This document shows, piece by piece, positions 10,091 to 23,718 of a stretch of DNA of 64,000 nt; position 1 is the stretch's first letter; every line of letters starts with the position of its first letter. Below the pieces are notes generated by a model. The model had not been told where the DNA came from. It did not search any database and was given only the letters and a program-made list of their open reading frames with translations. Source of the DNA: Bradysia coprophila (Eukaryota; Arthropoda; Insecta; Diptera; Sciaridae). The DNA lies in the NCBI RefSeq assembly GCF_014529535.1, contig NW_023504022.1, forward strand, positions 10,421,910-10,485,909. The letters are read 5' to 3'. A program made the translations under genes and the position numbers.

Positions 10091-10636
10091 TTTTTTTTGT
10101 CCGTCGGATGACATTCGCTGTCTTGTCTTTTTACTTTCGGAACTCTTTTTTGGATTCTTCGGGCGCCTCTGTATCGGATCCTCTTTGTAAAACCGACTGG
10201 AATCATGTGCCGTAGTGTCCTGTGCTCTCTGCGTTTCGAAATGTTCAAAGTAACTGATATCGGGAAGAACGACGATGTGTCCGTCATTTTCTGTTTTTAT
10301 TTGGTTTTGGCACTGCTCATCAGATTCACTTTCGACTTCCACTTTAACTCTGTTCACTGTCGGAGACAGAATTCGTCGAAAATGCTGTTCGCTGTCATTG
10401 TAACGTGTATGGAATGCATACACTTTGATCAAATCCGTGCCACACTCATCGCAAATGATTCCAGGGAATCCATCGTTATCATGAACCAGTTGCTTCAGGC
10501 AAAACACAAGCATATCCACGAATCTTTTGCCATTATGTTCAGCAGTAAATAGGTCAATAACTTTATCCGACTGTTTTGCACATACCCGACACAGGCCACT
10601 TAAAGAGTTGCTTGCAACTTCCATGATCTCTGACAT
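10082..10636 (-). CDS. ZAD-domain protein without zinc fingers
   Basis: A single exon of 184 residues starts at ATG 10636. Residues 13-90 form a ZAD (zinc-finger-associated domain): CRVC at 16-19 and CDEC at 62-65 supply the four zinc-binding cysteines, with VFCLKQLV and HTRYNDSEQHFRRIL helices typical of the fold. ZADs are dimerisation modules found at the N-terminus of insect C2H2 transcription factors. Here an acidic/Gln linker and a basic tail (RRPKNPKKSSESKKTRQR) follow. The frame then stops inside a foldback element at 10082-10090. No C2H2 finger was found downstream, so this is either a ZAD-only protein or a gene whose finger half was lost. It could still dimerise with other ZAD proteins. 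Confidence 0.75.
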   Translation of the reverse strand: MSEIMEVASNSLSGLCRVCAKQSDKVIDLFTAEHNGKRFVDMLVFCLKQLVHDNDGFPGIICDECGTDLIKVYAFHTRYNDSEQHFRRILSPTVNRVKVEVESESDEQCQNQIKTENDGHIVVLPDISYFEHFETQRAQDTTAHDSSRFYKEDPIQRRPKNPKKSSESKKTRQRMSSDGQKKER

Positions 10637-11384
10637 CGCCTCCTTACCGGAATCACTACTTTTTTAGTCTAAGTGTTTTACTAGTTCTCGGTTGGAAATT
10701 TACTTTAAAATCGACAAGATATTTTCATCACTCCGACGACTGATCCGACTGATGTACATAACACAGAAGTCATGTCAAAAATTTGACATTTTCTTATAAT
10801 TAGTCCTGGACATCGATTCTGCTGTCATGTCGACTAAATTTTTTTTTCGAAGTTTTAAACACAACCGAGATGATGTCAAGCCTATAGTGGCCGGTGGTCC
10901 GCTTGATCCGCGCAAGGAATTTTTTTTATTTTCGATCCAAGACAGAGCTTGAGACAGAGACTTTATATGTTGGACATGTTCAGCGTACTCCACTGTCTAC
11001 TCGTTCGAATTAAATCAGAATCGCACTCTAGAGAGCCAACCACTTTGCAGTTTCAACAACTTGACAAAAAGAAAATGTCAAATCGGTCTCTACGTTCGAA
11101 GATTTCTTCGCAGGAACACGTTTCTCGCTTTAAAGGTAAATAATTTTGTATTTTTCGACTGAATTTAGTGATTTTGTAAACTGCTCGTAAGTGCATTGCA
11201 GTCATAAGTGACAGGTAGTTGCGAGACTGTGAAAATAATTCGCATAAATATGGCAAAAGGAGACAAAATTTGAATAATTCCACCTGACCACACAGTCCAT
11301 CCTAATGTTTTCCTGTTTTATGTGCATTTCAGACATTTACTTGGTTCAGCGCTGATCCAAATACCGACGATTAACTCGACCAAG
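10637..11384. promoter_or_regulatory. Spacer between ZAD gene and RpS20, with RpS20 5' leader
   Basis: This interval separates two divergent genes and should hold both promoters. For RpS20, a donor CTTTAAAG|GTAAAT at about 11136 and an acceptor near 11332 suggest a non-coding first exon. The pyrimidine-rich TTTCTCGCTTT at about 11122-11132 could be a TOP/TCT-type initiator as used by ribosomal protein genes. The leader model is inference. Confidence 0.4.
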
Positions 11385-11918
<534 letters not shown>

Positions 11919-14288
11919 GTACAAGAATTTTGTTTTTTTGTATTTTACACAATTTGTAAGCTCAATACAACAGCGTTGATCTTTGACTGAAATTGCACTG
12001 AAGTTTTTATTCGGAGAATAACAAAAGCGAAATTTCTCGGTCCCTCCTCGTTGGTATCAAAATCGACTCTAAACTCCTGAGCTAATAGATCTTCCATTTC
12101 TGAGAGGGTGTTAAGCTCAAAACCAACTTTTATGGGAACCAATCGTAGAAGGAATAAATCAGTAGAGAGTGGTTGACTTACTGTTCCGAGAGGTCGATCC
12201 CAAAGATCCGGAGATTATGAAATTGAGAGTAAATTTGACTACTGGCTGTGAGTGTGGTATTCAAGGGAAGATGGGCTTTTCGATAAACCTAATTTTCAGT
12301 AGAAATTTCGTTTCCTAACTGCCAGAGTCTTGTTGAAACCTAAAGGCTACTCTGCGTTAACTAAGATCACACCATGCATGGATCATTCTATTTTAGCAAA
12401 CTGTCGACCTAGACCGTTTCTACGTAGCTTGTAATTTAGTGGTCCGAAGTAATCGATTTTTTCAAATATTTTTAGATTCTGCTGCAAACATTTCAATTCC
12501 TTGTTTTAGGTCACAGTAGTCTTTTAAGAAGTAAAAACCCCTCAAATCTTGCACCTTTTACTACATTAACATATAAGAAACGGTAATCGTATCACAACGA
12601 AATCTTTGAATCTATTACTTCATTTTTGTTAAGTATCGATCGTGTTTGATGCAACATCTATCACTCCAATATTTTAAAAATTCAATTCGCTCTATAAGAG
12701 AACCTTAGCCAGAACTTAACTTTTATTCTTGTCGTTGTAGTCGATAGCAGATGACTGGACGTTTCTATAAGATTAGTAAAATGTGGTGACACTGCCATTT
12801 TCAACAAACTGATTTTTGTGCGGGTCGAAATGAAACTGAAGGTTAGGTCAGAGACAGAAATTCAGGTTCAGGTCAACAACTCAGTTTTGCATGTAAAGTT
12901 GTATCTGTTTGGGACGATCAGCTTTAGACACTTTTGCATATCGTCAGCAACATGACTAAAGCGCGTCCTACCATTTTTTAAAAATCATATCACATACTGC
13001 TTTTCATCTGTTATCGATAATGATGGCTAAAATAATGACAAGTTCTGGGTAATATGGTCCTTTACATGGCTGCCACGGTTTAAAATGACTCCTATTTTAG
13101 GATTTGGAGGAGTGATTTTAGGAGAATTTTAGGAGTTTTTTGATTGGCTAGACCTGATTTAAGAAGATTCTTGTACGGTCTTAGAACTGGTTTAACTAAT
13201 GTTTCAAGGATGAAACACGGGGAACGTTTGTAATTGAGAGAGAACTCTAACATAAAATTCCAATATGTAAAAGGTAAGCGATAACCTCCGCAGAACAGAT
13301 TAAATTTTCATGAATTGTTTCAATAGGAATTATTTTATGAATCTTCATCTCCATTTTAGGAGTTTTAGGGGATTTTAGGAGGATTTAGGAGAATTTTAAA
13401 ATTTTAGGATTTTAAGGAGTTTTAGGAGGAGTGGCAGACCTGTCTTTATATAGTAAATGCATGGTAAAAAATTGAAGTACAAGATTTGGAATCAACCGAT
13501 TAAAAATTCTGTGATCGTAAGAGAGCCCATTCTCTGAACCCATTAGTCGGATTTCGATGAACTTTTTTTTTCCTTGAAACTGTCAACATTTTTGAGATGG
13601 TTCAATGGTTCGTTTAAAAAAACGGTAGGACGCCCTTTACTCATGTTGCCGACGATGTAATTCTCATTTTGTAATTCCAACAGAATTCAAAAAATCTCCG
13701 CCAAATCCACTCTCTGTGGCCAACTTCAACAATCAAATCGTACACGGCCTACAACATCACAGCGCTGAAATTGTGCAATGACATAAAAATGACAGTATCA
13801 TCATCGACCATTGGCTTTGCAGAAATGAAATGTTTTCACGTTCGCAAAAAATTCCAATTTTCATCGATCAATTAGTGCATTTGAACGCATTAAACGATTG
13901 ACAAAACGTGTGCATCGTTTCAATTCAATAAAAGTTATGAAAAATCGAAACCATTCAATCAAAGTAACGTGCCTGTGAAGATCGTGGAAATGTGTTTTTT
14001 TTTCTGCTGCCTTCGCCCATCGTTTAATTAAATAAAGTGTATTCGATTCAACTGTATATAACACACCTGACGTACTGTGTGTTTTTACGAGAAATTTGTT
14101 AACTTTTCGTTTCCCATTTAATTGTGCAATCAAATTTAGTGTCGATTATATTGTGCTGATTCATCGCAACGGCAGCGATATTTTGTTTATAAACAAGAGT
14201 CGAGAGTTGATTTTCTTGTTCTTTCCTATTTCTTTTTTCTTATTTAAATGTTAAATGTCCATCGTAAACAGTTTACATAACCAAAACA
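11919..14288. other. Spacer between RpS20 and USP20/33, with repeats
   Basis: No gene seen. It holds an inverted-arm element at 12937-13660 and a repeat at about 12570-12790 that recurs at about 15030-15240 in the next intron; both contain CGATAGCAGATGACY and GTTTCTATAAGRTTA. A short AGGTTCAGGTCA-type cluster is at 12838-12890. The last 150 bases before 14289 should contain the USP20/33 5' leader. Confidence 0.5.
12937..13660. mobile_element. Inverted-arm element enclosing TTTTAGGA-rich DNA
   Basis: The left arm (12937-12984) with CAACATGACTAAAGCGCGTC matches the inverse of the right arm (13612-13659) with GGACGCCCTTTACTCATGTTG over about 48 bases with few mismatches. The interior holds two clusters of TTTTAGGA/GGAGTTTTAGG units at about 13085-13140 and 13368-13432. 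No target duplication was identified, so outer limits are approximate. Confidence 0.55.
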
Positions 14289-17200
14289 ATGGCTAGGAAT
14301 GTAAAGTGTCCACATTTGGAATTTGTGTCACCACTTTCGATATCGGAACTCAGCACACAGAAACAGGTAAGTCGGGTCATTCAATATGAATGATGAGTGT
14401 GGTGTGTCCGTTATGTGAGAGACATTTCATTTCTTCTTTTACATAATTTGTTTACGTTAGACCAATACGAAAGAAGAAACAGATAAAATACTCCCGTCGT
14501 CATCACACACAGCCTCTCATGTGTTTATGAGAATTCGATTTCGTTCTTTTTGTTTTTAACTTTTGTTTTTTTTTCTTCGGCTGTTTTTACTTTCTTTATT
14601 GTTAATCGCAAGTAAGGAAGTGTGCCAAGGTCGGCGTATCGCTGCACTACAACGTTATAGGAATTAATGAAATAATTATTTGTTTCCTGCATGCGTGATA
14701 GTAATCGCTCAATGAATTATTTACACATTTATTGACTTTCAGTAATCAGTAGTATACTATGACTGAACTAACGATAAAGACTACAATTTATAATGATGCA
14801 GGCGATGGGCGGCTCGTAATATATACCTAAACATTGCTAAACTGGTTGGTTTCATCGCTAATTTTCCCTGCTTCTCTATTTCTTAAAACACCTTATGGCG
14901 CACGAAAGCACGAATGTTGTAGTCAAAAATGCCGAGTCATTCCCGCCTTAAATCATTTTTCCACTATTCACAATCAGACGAAAATCGACTGATCGCGAGT
15001 CTATTTAAAATTATTTACCCTTTAAGCAACGGCAATTGTATCGCATTAAAATCATCAAATTTGTTACTTCAATTGTATAAAGTATCGCCTAGTGTTAATA
15101 CAAAATCTGTCACTTCTATATTTTTATCGTGAATTTTCGCTACATAAGAGTACATCAGCCAGAGCTGATCATTTATATTTGTCGTCGTTGGCGATAGCAG
15201 ATGACCAGCTGTTTCTATAAGGTTAAGGAATACTCATACCTGTAAAAAAAATGTTAATTGCCCAACGACCTCTACATTCTATACACCAGACAACATACCA
15301 CCAATACTTCGCACAGGTTTAACAGTTCTGATCGCGTCAATCGAATTACAAAAAATTCCGTTGAATATGCATTCCTTATATGAGGAAAATTACTAACAAA
15401 TGCTTGCTTTCATACGTAGGTGAACTTACACTGTTGCTACAAATGTAAGATTTGTCACGGAGAATTATTATGAACCGAGTCAAAGCAAAAAATTACTAGC
15501 ATTAAATTTTCACTGAATTCAATCAAGGACGCACTGGATCAAAGTGGCTCTTCGGGCGTTGGTATCAAGAAAACGTGTAAAATGCTTTTCATTGTCTTTC
15601 ATTTAGACAAAAAATAATAAGCCCTTCGGTAATCCCTCGAATGCCCATTAGGGCCAGCCCGGCATGAATTCAATGTTCTCTCTTGGTCTCCTCCGCTTTT
15701 CAACAATGTCAACAAGTTTCTTTTATTGTTGATTTGAATTTGTCACATGATAGACAGCCTCTCTCTCTCTCTCTCTCGATTGTTAAAATGTTTTCAATGC
15801 AAGTTCAGGTATCCTAAAGCAGACCTCACACTGAATATAATTGCGGCTTGCCGAATTTCGGCTCCCTCGATTACTATTAAAGAGTAATGACCTCCAAAAA
15901 AAATCTAAACTTCTATCGTTGATTTTTAGAATTTTGTTTTACGCCGAAATCCGACCAACCGCAATTGCCGCCACTGTAACCAGTATCAGAGTCAAAAATC
16001 TTTCAGGTCACGTCAAAGTATTTTGTCTCAAGTCGTAAGGTCTACAAAAGCAAAACCTTATCCTTCCAAGTAGTATCGCATGCAGGACCTAACTGGCAAG
16101 GTTGCGATCGCTAACGATTTTTATTAGCGACGCTAACGCTAACGCTAATTTCGAAAAATGTTTGCGTCGCTAAACTTATTCGCTAACAGAAAAAAAGTTA
16201 GCGCGCTAGTAGCGGCCGCTAATAGCGATCGCTAATGTTTCGCTAAAAAATCTCATGAATAAGACGATTTCTTAATTTAAATTTTTTTTTAACATTTTTG
16301 ATCATGATGAACATGATGAAATCTCAATAATTTTTTAAATATTGTTTTTGATGAACTTTGATTGCATTTTGTTCAATCGTTTTTTGAGGAAAGTTTATTA
16401 GAATTTATGATTATGTTGAAGATTTATGTTGAAGTTTACCCTTTTACGGGAGTTGCAAAAGATTGAGTATAGTAGCAAGTAGCTATTGCATACTAGTGAT
16501 GAACAATTAGAAAGTCAAGATTTCATGTGAATTTTGTTAATCCAAAGCATGAAAAGTATTTTACACGATTGCGAGTTGGAGTTGGTCTAATACATGAAAT
16601 TTCATAAACTTTCAACGGACTTTGAATGTGAAGTACATTTCATAACTCGATTTTTCAACGCTTCACTTCTAGTTAGGCAAATAACAATTCTAATAATTCA
16701 ATATTAAATTGTTCAATACCTAGAATGTTCTATTTTTCATTAGCGAAGTGATTAGCGGTCAGCGAAAAAAATTTCGCTAATGATATTCTAGCGAGCGCTA
16801 ACGCTATTAGCGACATTTTTTGAAAATAAGCGTCGCTATTGGCGGCGCTAGTAGCGACGCTAGTAGCGTTGCTAATGACTAGCGACGCTAGTGCAACCTT
16901 GCTAACTGGTTATACATGGTCTATAGATTTTTATATGAACGTTTGCATTTGTCGGGCTTTTCGAAATAAGTGTACATACATCGGCTGATGGACCTTTTGG
17001 TACACAGTCCGGTCCTGATAGTGTGTATACCAGCAAAATAATTGCAAAATTGACTTTTCAGGCACCTTAGCCTTATCACCAGGCCCATTCTGTTAAAATC
17101 CCTATTTATTTTAGTGAAATGCACCACAATACCACATTCGGTTGTGGCTGACATTTGCCATAAATTTTTTTTAAATTAAAATTGGAACTTGACGACTTTT

Positions 17201-20200
17201 GTCATGCAAGCTCCTTAAAATACAACCTACATATCACAACAATTATTCTTTCATTCCAGGGACAGCCATGTTCTCGTTGCGATACCAGGGGACAAAATCT
17301 TTGGATTTGTCTGTACAAAAATTGCCTTCAAACCGGTTGCTCCGAACAGTATAATGATCACAGCACCAAACACTTCAAAGCTCTAACCACCCATTGTGTG
17401 CACATGAATTTATCGTCTGGAAGAATCTGGTGCTACATCTGCGAAAAGGAGGTGTTTTTGCGCGATCGACGAAATTCTTTGATTAGCAACGATTCCAGTG
17501 ATGCCAGTCGATATTCGGAGAGAGTGAACGTATACGATCGCGGCGATTCGGGTGATAGTAGTGATGATGACGATGGCAGCGGTCGACGAAATTACGGAAG
17601 TGGTCTGATTGGATTACAAAATATTGCGAACACTTGCTATATGAATGCTGCCTTGCAAGCTCTCAGCAATACGCCGGCGTTGACGGGATTTTTTCTGGGA
17701 TGCGGCAATATCATCGAGATAACCAACGAAATGATGATGCAACAAACAAATCAACGGAAAGCTGTACTAGCGCAAAGCTATTATCGACTTATGCGTGATA
17801 TGTGGAGCAGAAGTAAACGAACTAACGGTGAGTGTAATAACATTGTACCATCTGAATCGTCTTGCTTTAATGTATTCCTCCACCAGGCTATATTGTACCG
17901 AGCAGTATTTTGAATTGTATTCGCAATGTACATCCAATGTTTAGGGGCTACCATCAACATGACACTCAAGAATTTCTCAGGTGATTTGTTCATCTCGTTA
18001 ACCGCCTGATCATTTGATTGATTAAAACGAACAATTCAAACAGGTGCTTCATGGACCAATTGCACGAGGAACTGAAAGAGGTCGTTCAGTATCCACCAAA
18101 TTCGGACCTGCTATTTCCAAAAACAACCATCAGTCAAATCGACAGCGAATCATTCCGAACTGTCGACGATGACGATGTATCGTGCTCGTCACCGTCTCTA
18201 TCTGAAGCAGAATATGAAACATGCGACAGTGGAGTATCGGAACAATCCAGCCTATCTGACGAGGCATCCATCAAGAGATCTATTTATTCATCGTCACCGC
18301 AACGATATTTTCGACCCTCTAGTCCCACCGCCATTCTAACTAACCAAAGACAAACTAAATCTAATCAATCAGCAATTAATACAAGCCGTTCCAGTTCGGT
18401 GACAAGTTCAATGTCACCAGCCGGTTCAAAAGATACCAGTGCCAATTTACCAGCAAAATTACCACATCGGTCAATTATAAGTGATGTATTCGATGGAAAA
18501 CTACTGTCGTCGGTGCAGTGTTTGACCTGTGATAGAGTGTCAACTCGGGAAGAAACATTCCAAGATTTATCGTTACCAATACCCGGCAAAGACCATCTGA
18601 GCGTCTTACAACAACAGTCGCAAAGTGTTATTCTGCATCAGCCGATCGGTATAACATGTACAGATGCAGTAAGTAGACGATGTTTGTGAACCCAGTTTTG
18701 TATGTCTGGTAATGATGGTGTCATTTGTTTACAGTTTAATCAAGTCACGCCAGAAGGGTGGTGGAACTGGTTGTATCGAAAGTTGCAATCGTGGATTTGG
18801 GGACCGGCTGTGTCGCTTCATAATTGCATGGCAGCATTTTTCAGTGCTGATGAGTTAAAGGGCGACAACATGTACAGGTATGTATGTCCACCAAAACTCT
18901 GGTGTCATTGGATTCCGTTCCCCGATAAGTCCTTTCGTTTATCGGACCGTTCGGAGCCCCTTTCTATTTGTGACATGAAAACACGTTCAACGACCCGAGA
19001 TTCGGACCGTTTTTTTGATTTTGTTCAAATTTCAGCTGCGAGAAATGCAACAAACTGCGAAACGGCATCAAATATTCACGAGTGCTACAGCTACCAGAAA
19101 TGCTGTGTGTTCATTTAAAGCGATTTCGGCATGACCTATCCTACAGTTCAAAGATTACCAGTATTGTGCATTTTCCGTTACACGATCTGGATATGAGCGC
19201 ATTCTTGCATAAAGGTAACGTGACATTACTTGCATTACTTGCTGTGACTGCATTCTAATCTCTTTGTCGATTTCTTTCATTACCATTAGACTGTAAGTCG
19301 GAGATATCCAAGTACAATTTAACAGCAGTGATATGTCATCACGGAACTGTGGGTGGCGGCCACTACACCAGCTTTGCCAAACACGAATCGAACGGCAGAT
19401 GGTACGAATACGATGACCAATTGGTAACCGAAGTCAGCGAAGAAGTAGTAAAGAACTGTGAAGCGTACGTGCTGTTTTACCGGAAAATCAATCCCCAAAT
19501 GGATGTCATACGAGCTCAGGTCATCAAATTGGGCGATGCTAATTTGGAAATGGCTGCAGCCGATATTCGGTTCTATGTTTCGAAGCAGTGGTTCAACAAA
19601 CTTCACACATTCGCCGAACCGGGTCCGATTGATAATTACGAGTTTCTGTGCCAACATGGTGCATTTTCTCCGTACAAAGCACCGATTAAGAGTCATCTGG
19701 TTGTGCCACTTCCTCAAGTGTTGTGGGACTTTTTGTTCAGGAAATTCGGCGGTGGACCGGTATGCAATCAGTTGTACGAATGTGAAATTTGTCACAGAGC
19801 CCTGGAAATGTTGTCGCGTCGACAGAAAATTGAGCTCGACATTTTTCAAATGCAGAAAGATGTGGAAACGCCAACCATTTACGCAATATCGTTGGTGTGG
19901 CTGAAGAAGTGGCAGCGATTTGTCAATGGTGAAACGACTACTCTACCTGGTAAAATAACGAATGACGTGACTCAGTCCGATGATACACAACGGCAATCGC
20001 GTCACGGTTCAGACTATGCTCAGATAAACTCACGTCTGTGGAAATTCTTCTACGATACCTACGACGGTGGACCGGAAATCATATTAAAGGGAACTGGCGA
20101 AGAATTAATGGAGACTTCGTCCGAATTGGCCAATGAAATTGATGTCGATGAAATACAGTTGATCGATGACACGGCTCTGACAAACAAATTGCCGGACCAA

Positions 20201-20883
20201 CCCGTGGAACATGTCAATGATAAACCACCGAAAACTGTCAACGATAAACCACCGACGGCTGTTCATCAAAAAGTTGCGAAAAGTGTTTCGTTCGAAGATG
20301 AAGATGTTCACTCCACCGGATCGACCGAGGTACAAGATGTTATTCCACGCATTGACATAATTGCTCGTGAGCGACGGCGCAGAAATCGAATGGATCTAAC
20401 GCCTAAACTAACAAATTCGACGACTCCATCGAATGCAGAAATCATCAGCAAAAAGGATAAGCGACATTGCAGTGGCATAACGACGAATGGACTCTTCGGT
20501 CCTGAAGGTATGTGTTCTTCGTAGCTTTGTGCAAAGGTTCTCAATACTAACATTTTCGACGTGTAGGTAAATATCAGGCATCACAGACTCAACTGGACGA
20601 ATTCGTTGATTCGTACCGAAGCGATGGTGTGAAGAATGCCGACGCCAATGACACAGGTAAACGGATGTACGAGGACGGCGGATTGGCGAACGAATCGAAG
20701 TGCAAAGACGCTGAGCCGCAACATGTTCGCTCGAAAATCTCTCCACAAATGACCGATGTACATGCGTCACGCAAGTCTTATCGTAAGAAGCATAAGCTGA
20801 AGCACGATAAGAAGAAATCGTCATACAATCACTACAGTAGCAACAATGGGGAAACGGTTCTCAGCGACAGCGATGTCAATTAA
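14289..20883 (+). CDS. Ubiquitin carboxyl-terminal hydrolase 20/33
   Basis: A cysteine protease that removes ubiquitin; the USP20/USP33 family acts in the cytosol and at ER/Golgi membranes. Eight exons: 14289-14366, 17260-17827, 17887-17980, 18044-18668, 18735-18877, 19036-19214, 19290-20507 and 20567-20883, total 1073 residues. Domains in order: ZnF-UBP about 7-110 ([34 protein letters not shown]); an acidic/Ser insert; catalytic Cys box [14 protein letters not shown] with Cys152; [34 protein letters not shown]; His box GGGHYTSF with His587; then two DUSP domains at about 640-725 and 745-835. It is longer than the human proteins (just over 900), mainly through Ser-rich linkers and a charged Lys/Asp tail. 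The usual Gly before NTC is Ala. An AATAAA lies at 21148. Intron 1 (2.9 kb) hosts transposon remnants. Confidence 0.95.
14367..17259. other. Large first intron of USP20/33
   Basis: Between the GTAAG donor and the TTCCAG acceptor lie a dispersed repeat at about 15030-15240, a CT-repeat at about 15761-15777, and a hAT-like element at 16097-16901. No embedded gene was recognised. Confidence 0.7.
16097..16901. mobile_element. 805-bp hAT-like non-autonomous element with TAGCG arrays
   Basis: The termini are CAAGGTTGC and its inverse GCAACCTTG. The element is flanked by an identical 8-bp duplication CTAACTGG at 16089-16096 and 16902-16909. The 8-bp duplication and CA(A/G)NG-type ends fit the hAT superfamily. 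Both ends carry dense arrays of GCTAACG/TAGCGAC units (about 16103-16250 and 16742-16895), which could be subterminal transposase-binding repeats. The middle is AT-rich with no transposase. Confidence 0.8.
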
Positions 20884-21419
20884 CTAATTTAAAAAAATTC
20901 TTTTCTTGGTTTATGGAATAGTGGTGGCATTCCGTTCACTTGGTTTATGTTCTATGGCTCTATTAGTGTTGAGTTGAATTATTTTTTTTTGTGGTTCAGT
21001 TCATATTATTGGTTGTTGTGATGAGGTTTAAAAGATTTCTTTTTTGTTTTTTTTTTTGTTAATTTATACCTTGTTTATTCCCTAGCATAACCGGATAGCA
21101 TAAATTTCATTAAAACATTCTAGATTTAGATAAAATTGCGATTGTTTAATAAATGAAAATTAAAAGCCAAATTGGGCGTCGTGTTTTGAATGAAAATGGT
21201 GAACGAAAAAGCATTCGCTTGAAAAAAAAAACGGAGAAAGTTTAAAGCTTCACTGGGGACAGTCAGTACTAAAAGCTCTCGAAAATTATAACGATTTTAA
21301 AGGCAAAGTTTATCAGTCTGAACTGAACTGCCCTGAATTTACTTGAAATCTGAAAATCAGTAAAAGTTCAGGTAGATCAGGTCAGTTTTCTGGTATATCA
21401 AAATCGCCCAAAACCACTT

Positions 21420-22280
21420 ACAGTGGAAGTGTGATGCAAGTCCTGTTATCTACTTACAAAAGAACTGATATCGGTGTAGGTGACGCTTACAGATTCGACA
21501 CGCAAAAAGATATGCGTGTGATTTTTTAGAATTTGGTCGCAGATAATAGACAATCATATTGTGCAGTTTGAACAAAAATATTCTTCTTACAGAGCTTTTA
21601 TTTGACGAAAATCGAAAATTTTACGAAATTCGAAAATTTGATGAAAATCAAAACTTTGATAAAAATCGAAAATTTGACGCACTTCAACGCTCATAGCTCC
21701 CAAATAAGCGACTTATTAGTGAAACAATGAAACACGCATCGACTAGAATCTAAAACTCTATAACTTTGTCTTTTACACGAGGTTTCCATCTGCCGTATTT
21801 TCCGAGTTATGGCTGACATAGCTCGCACTTAAGACGCTCATAGCTTCCAAATAGACGACCTTTTAGGAAAACAATGAGACACGTGTCGACTAGAATGTGA
21901 AACTCTATAAATTTGTCTTTTAAACGAACTTTCTATCTGCCATATTTTTTTGAATTATAGGCCCCATAGCTCAATACCTTAAAACGCTCATAGCTCCAAA
22001 ATTATAAGCTTTCATAAAAAATCCTTCAAATTAGTTTCTTAATTACGTCCTTATCCTACATTGAAAATTTCAGCCAAATCCACCGGTAAATTAAAAAGTT
22101 TCGTTGTAACAAAGTGACCAAGTAACAGAGTAACAAAGGTTGGTAAAATTCATCAATTTCAAAATGTATGAAACTCCATTTCTTCATACAAATTTCCAAG
22201 TTTTGAAATTTAATATCTCGGCCAAATCTAAACCTTATGAGGCGTGTGATAGCTCGTTGAACTCGTATGGACTCCCAGAT
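21420..22280. repeat. Dispersed repeat, second copy of the 7122-8060 family
   Basis: It contains GTGATGCAAGTCCT ... AACTGATATCG near 21430-21476 and the block with GATAGCTCGTTGAACTCGTA near 22246-22270, in the same order as at 7122-8060. Between them are units such as CGCTCATAGCT(C/T)CCAAATA (about 21690, 21838, 21985) repeated at about 150-base steps. Confidence 0.5.
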
Positions 22281-23718
22281 TACGAATAAAATATTTTGGG
22301 GGTAGTAGGAGCAAAGGGGGAAAAGTCAAAAAGTTCGTGCGGAAATTTTTTTTTGTCAAATTTTTCAGTGTGAACGGAACAATGGTCGGGGGCAACACAC
22401 TCTTGCAGACTCTTTGAATTGAAAAAAATTAACAAAATCTGTAATGGAGCTATCAACTTTCTACTCATCGTTACTTCGACGCAGGGCCCATTATTGGCAA
22501 CATTCATTTACAAAATTTATTTAAATTAACCAAAATTTACCGAGTCGTACTGAAAATTTGCTAAATTTACCGTCAGATTTTTTTTGGGGGCAATTTTCAT
22601 TCAATTTCAACGAATTTTAGTAAATTTCAACAAATGAATGGACCAATAGTAGTCCTTGCTTCGACATTTAAAACATCTAGCTCCATGCTAGCAGTGCACG
22701 GCTATGCGTATGCCGATGCTGACGCTGGCGCTGAATGGTTATTCTCTGCTTTCCGCTGAGTGACGATAATCTTATTAATTGTGGTCAAACGAAAAATTGC
22801 GACGCAACGCTTGATAATCAAGACAATAAAATTTGAGCGATTAAGTAGAATATTATATATATATATACAATTTTTAATGCACAAAATAAACTGTTTTAAG
22901 CCGATCGAGGATCCACAAGAATATAACATTTCGTACCTAGGACTAAAAGTCTTTTTTAGCGTGTGAGAGATTTCCAGACAGAGCTGAAGGTCCCTAATTT
23001 GATTTATGAAAAATGGACCTGATTCTAAAAGGGATGAGACAGCAGTATTTATTCCTCCATACACCTTGGAACCTTCTTCTCTATAGCCTTCTCTTCTTCT
23101 ACGTACTGATAGAAATACACGTTGCTACTTCGCGAAGAGATGTCGTTGCATAAACCCGGTATTAGTTATTTGAACCGAAAAATAAATAGATTTTTAAGTA
23201 CTCGTCGAATTAAGGAATTTGTTCATGTGTTGTCTGTTGACAAGTGGATCGACACCGGTTTCTAGTGGGGTTCGATTTTTGTGATTTTAACGTTGCAACA
23301 AGTTTTTGAGCTTTTCACAAATTTAAGAATTTTATATAGAAAGGTTAGGCAGATTGCTTGGTGAAGAATGACTTCACCTAGCAACACAGCCCTGCTTCTA
23401 GCATGAACATAGAAAATATTTGGAGGCAGATGAAATCACAGTAGGCACTGCGTTTCTGTTGTACAGATAGATGACTTGCTTTCGTTGTATGAGCTAAAAC
23501 ATACAATACAAACAATCAATCATAAGCGGAAGCTCGTATCAATAAAGCCTCCAAATTTGACACTTGTCAATTTAGTGTTCATGCTAGTAGCAGTGCTGTG
23601 TCTACCAAAAATTAATGACATTGGACATATATTTGACACTGCATTGTGAGAATTATATAGAAACTCAAAACCCACCGAAACGTCGTATTTCCACCTCCGC
23701 TCTGGTAAGGGTAACGAG

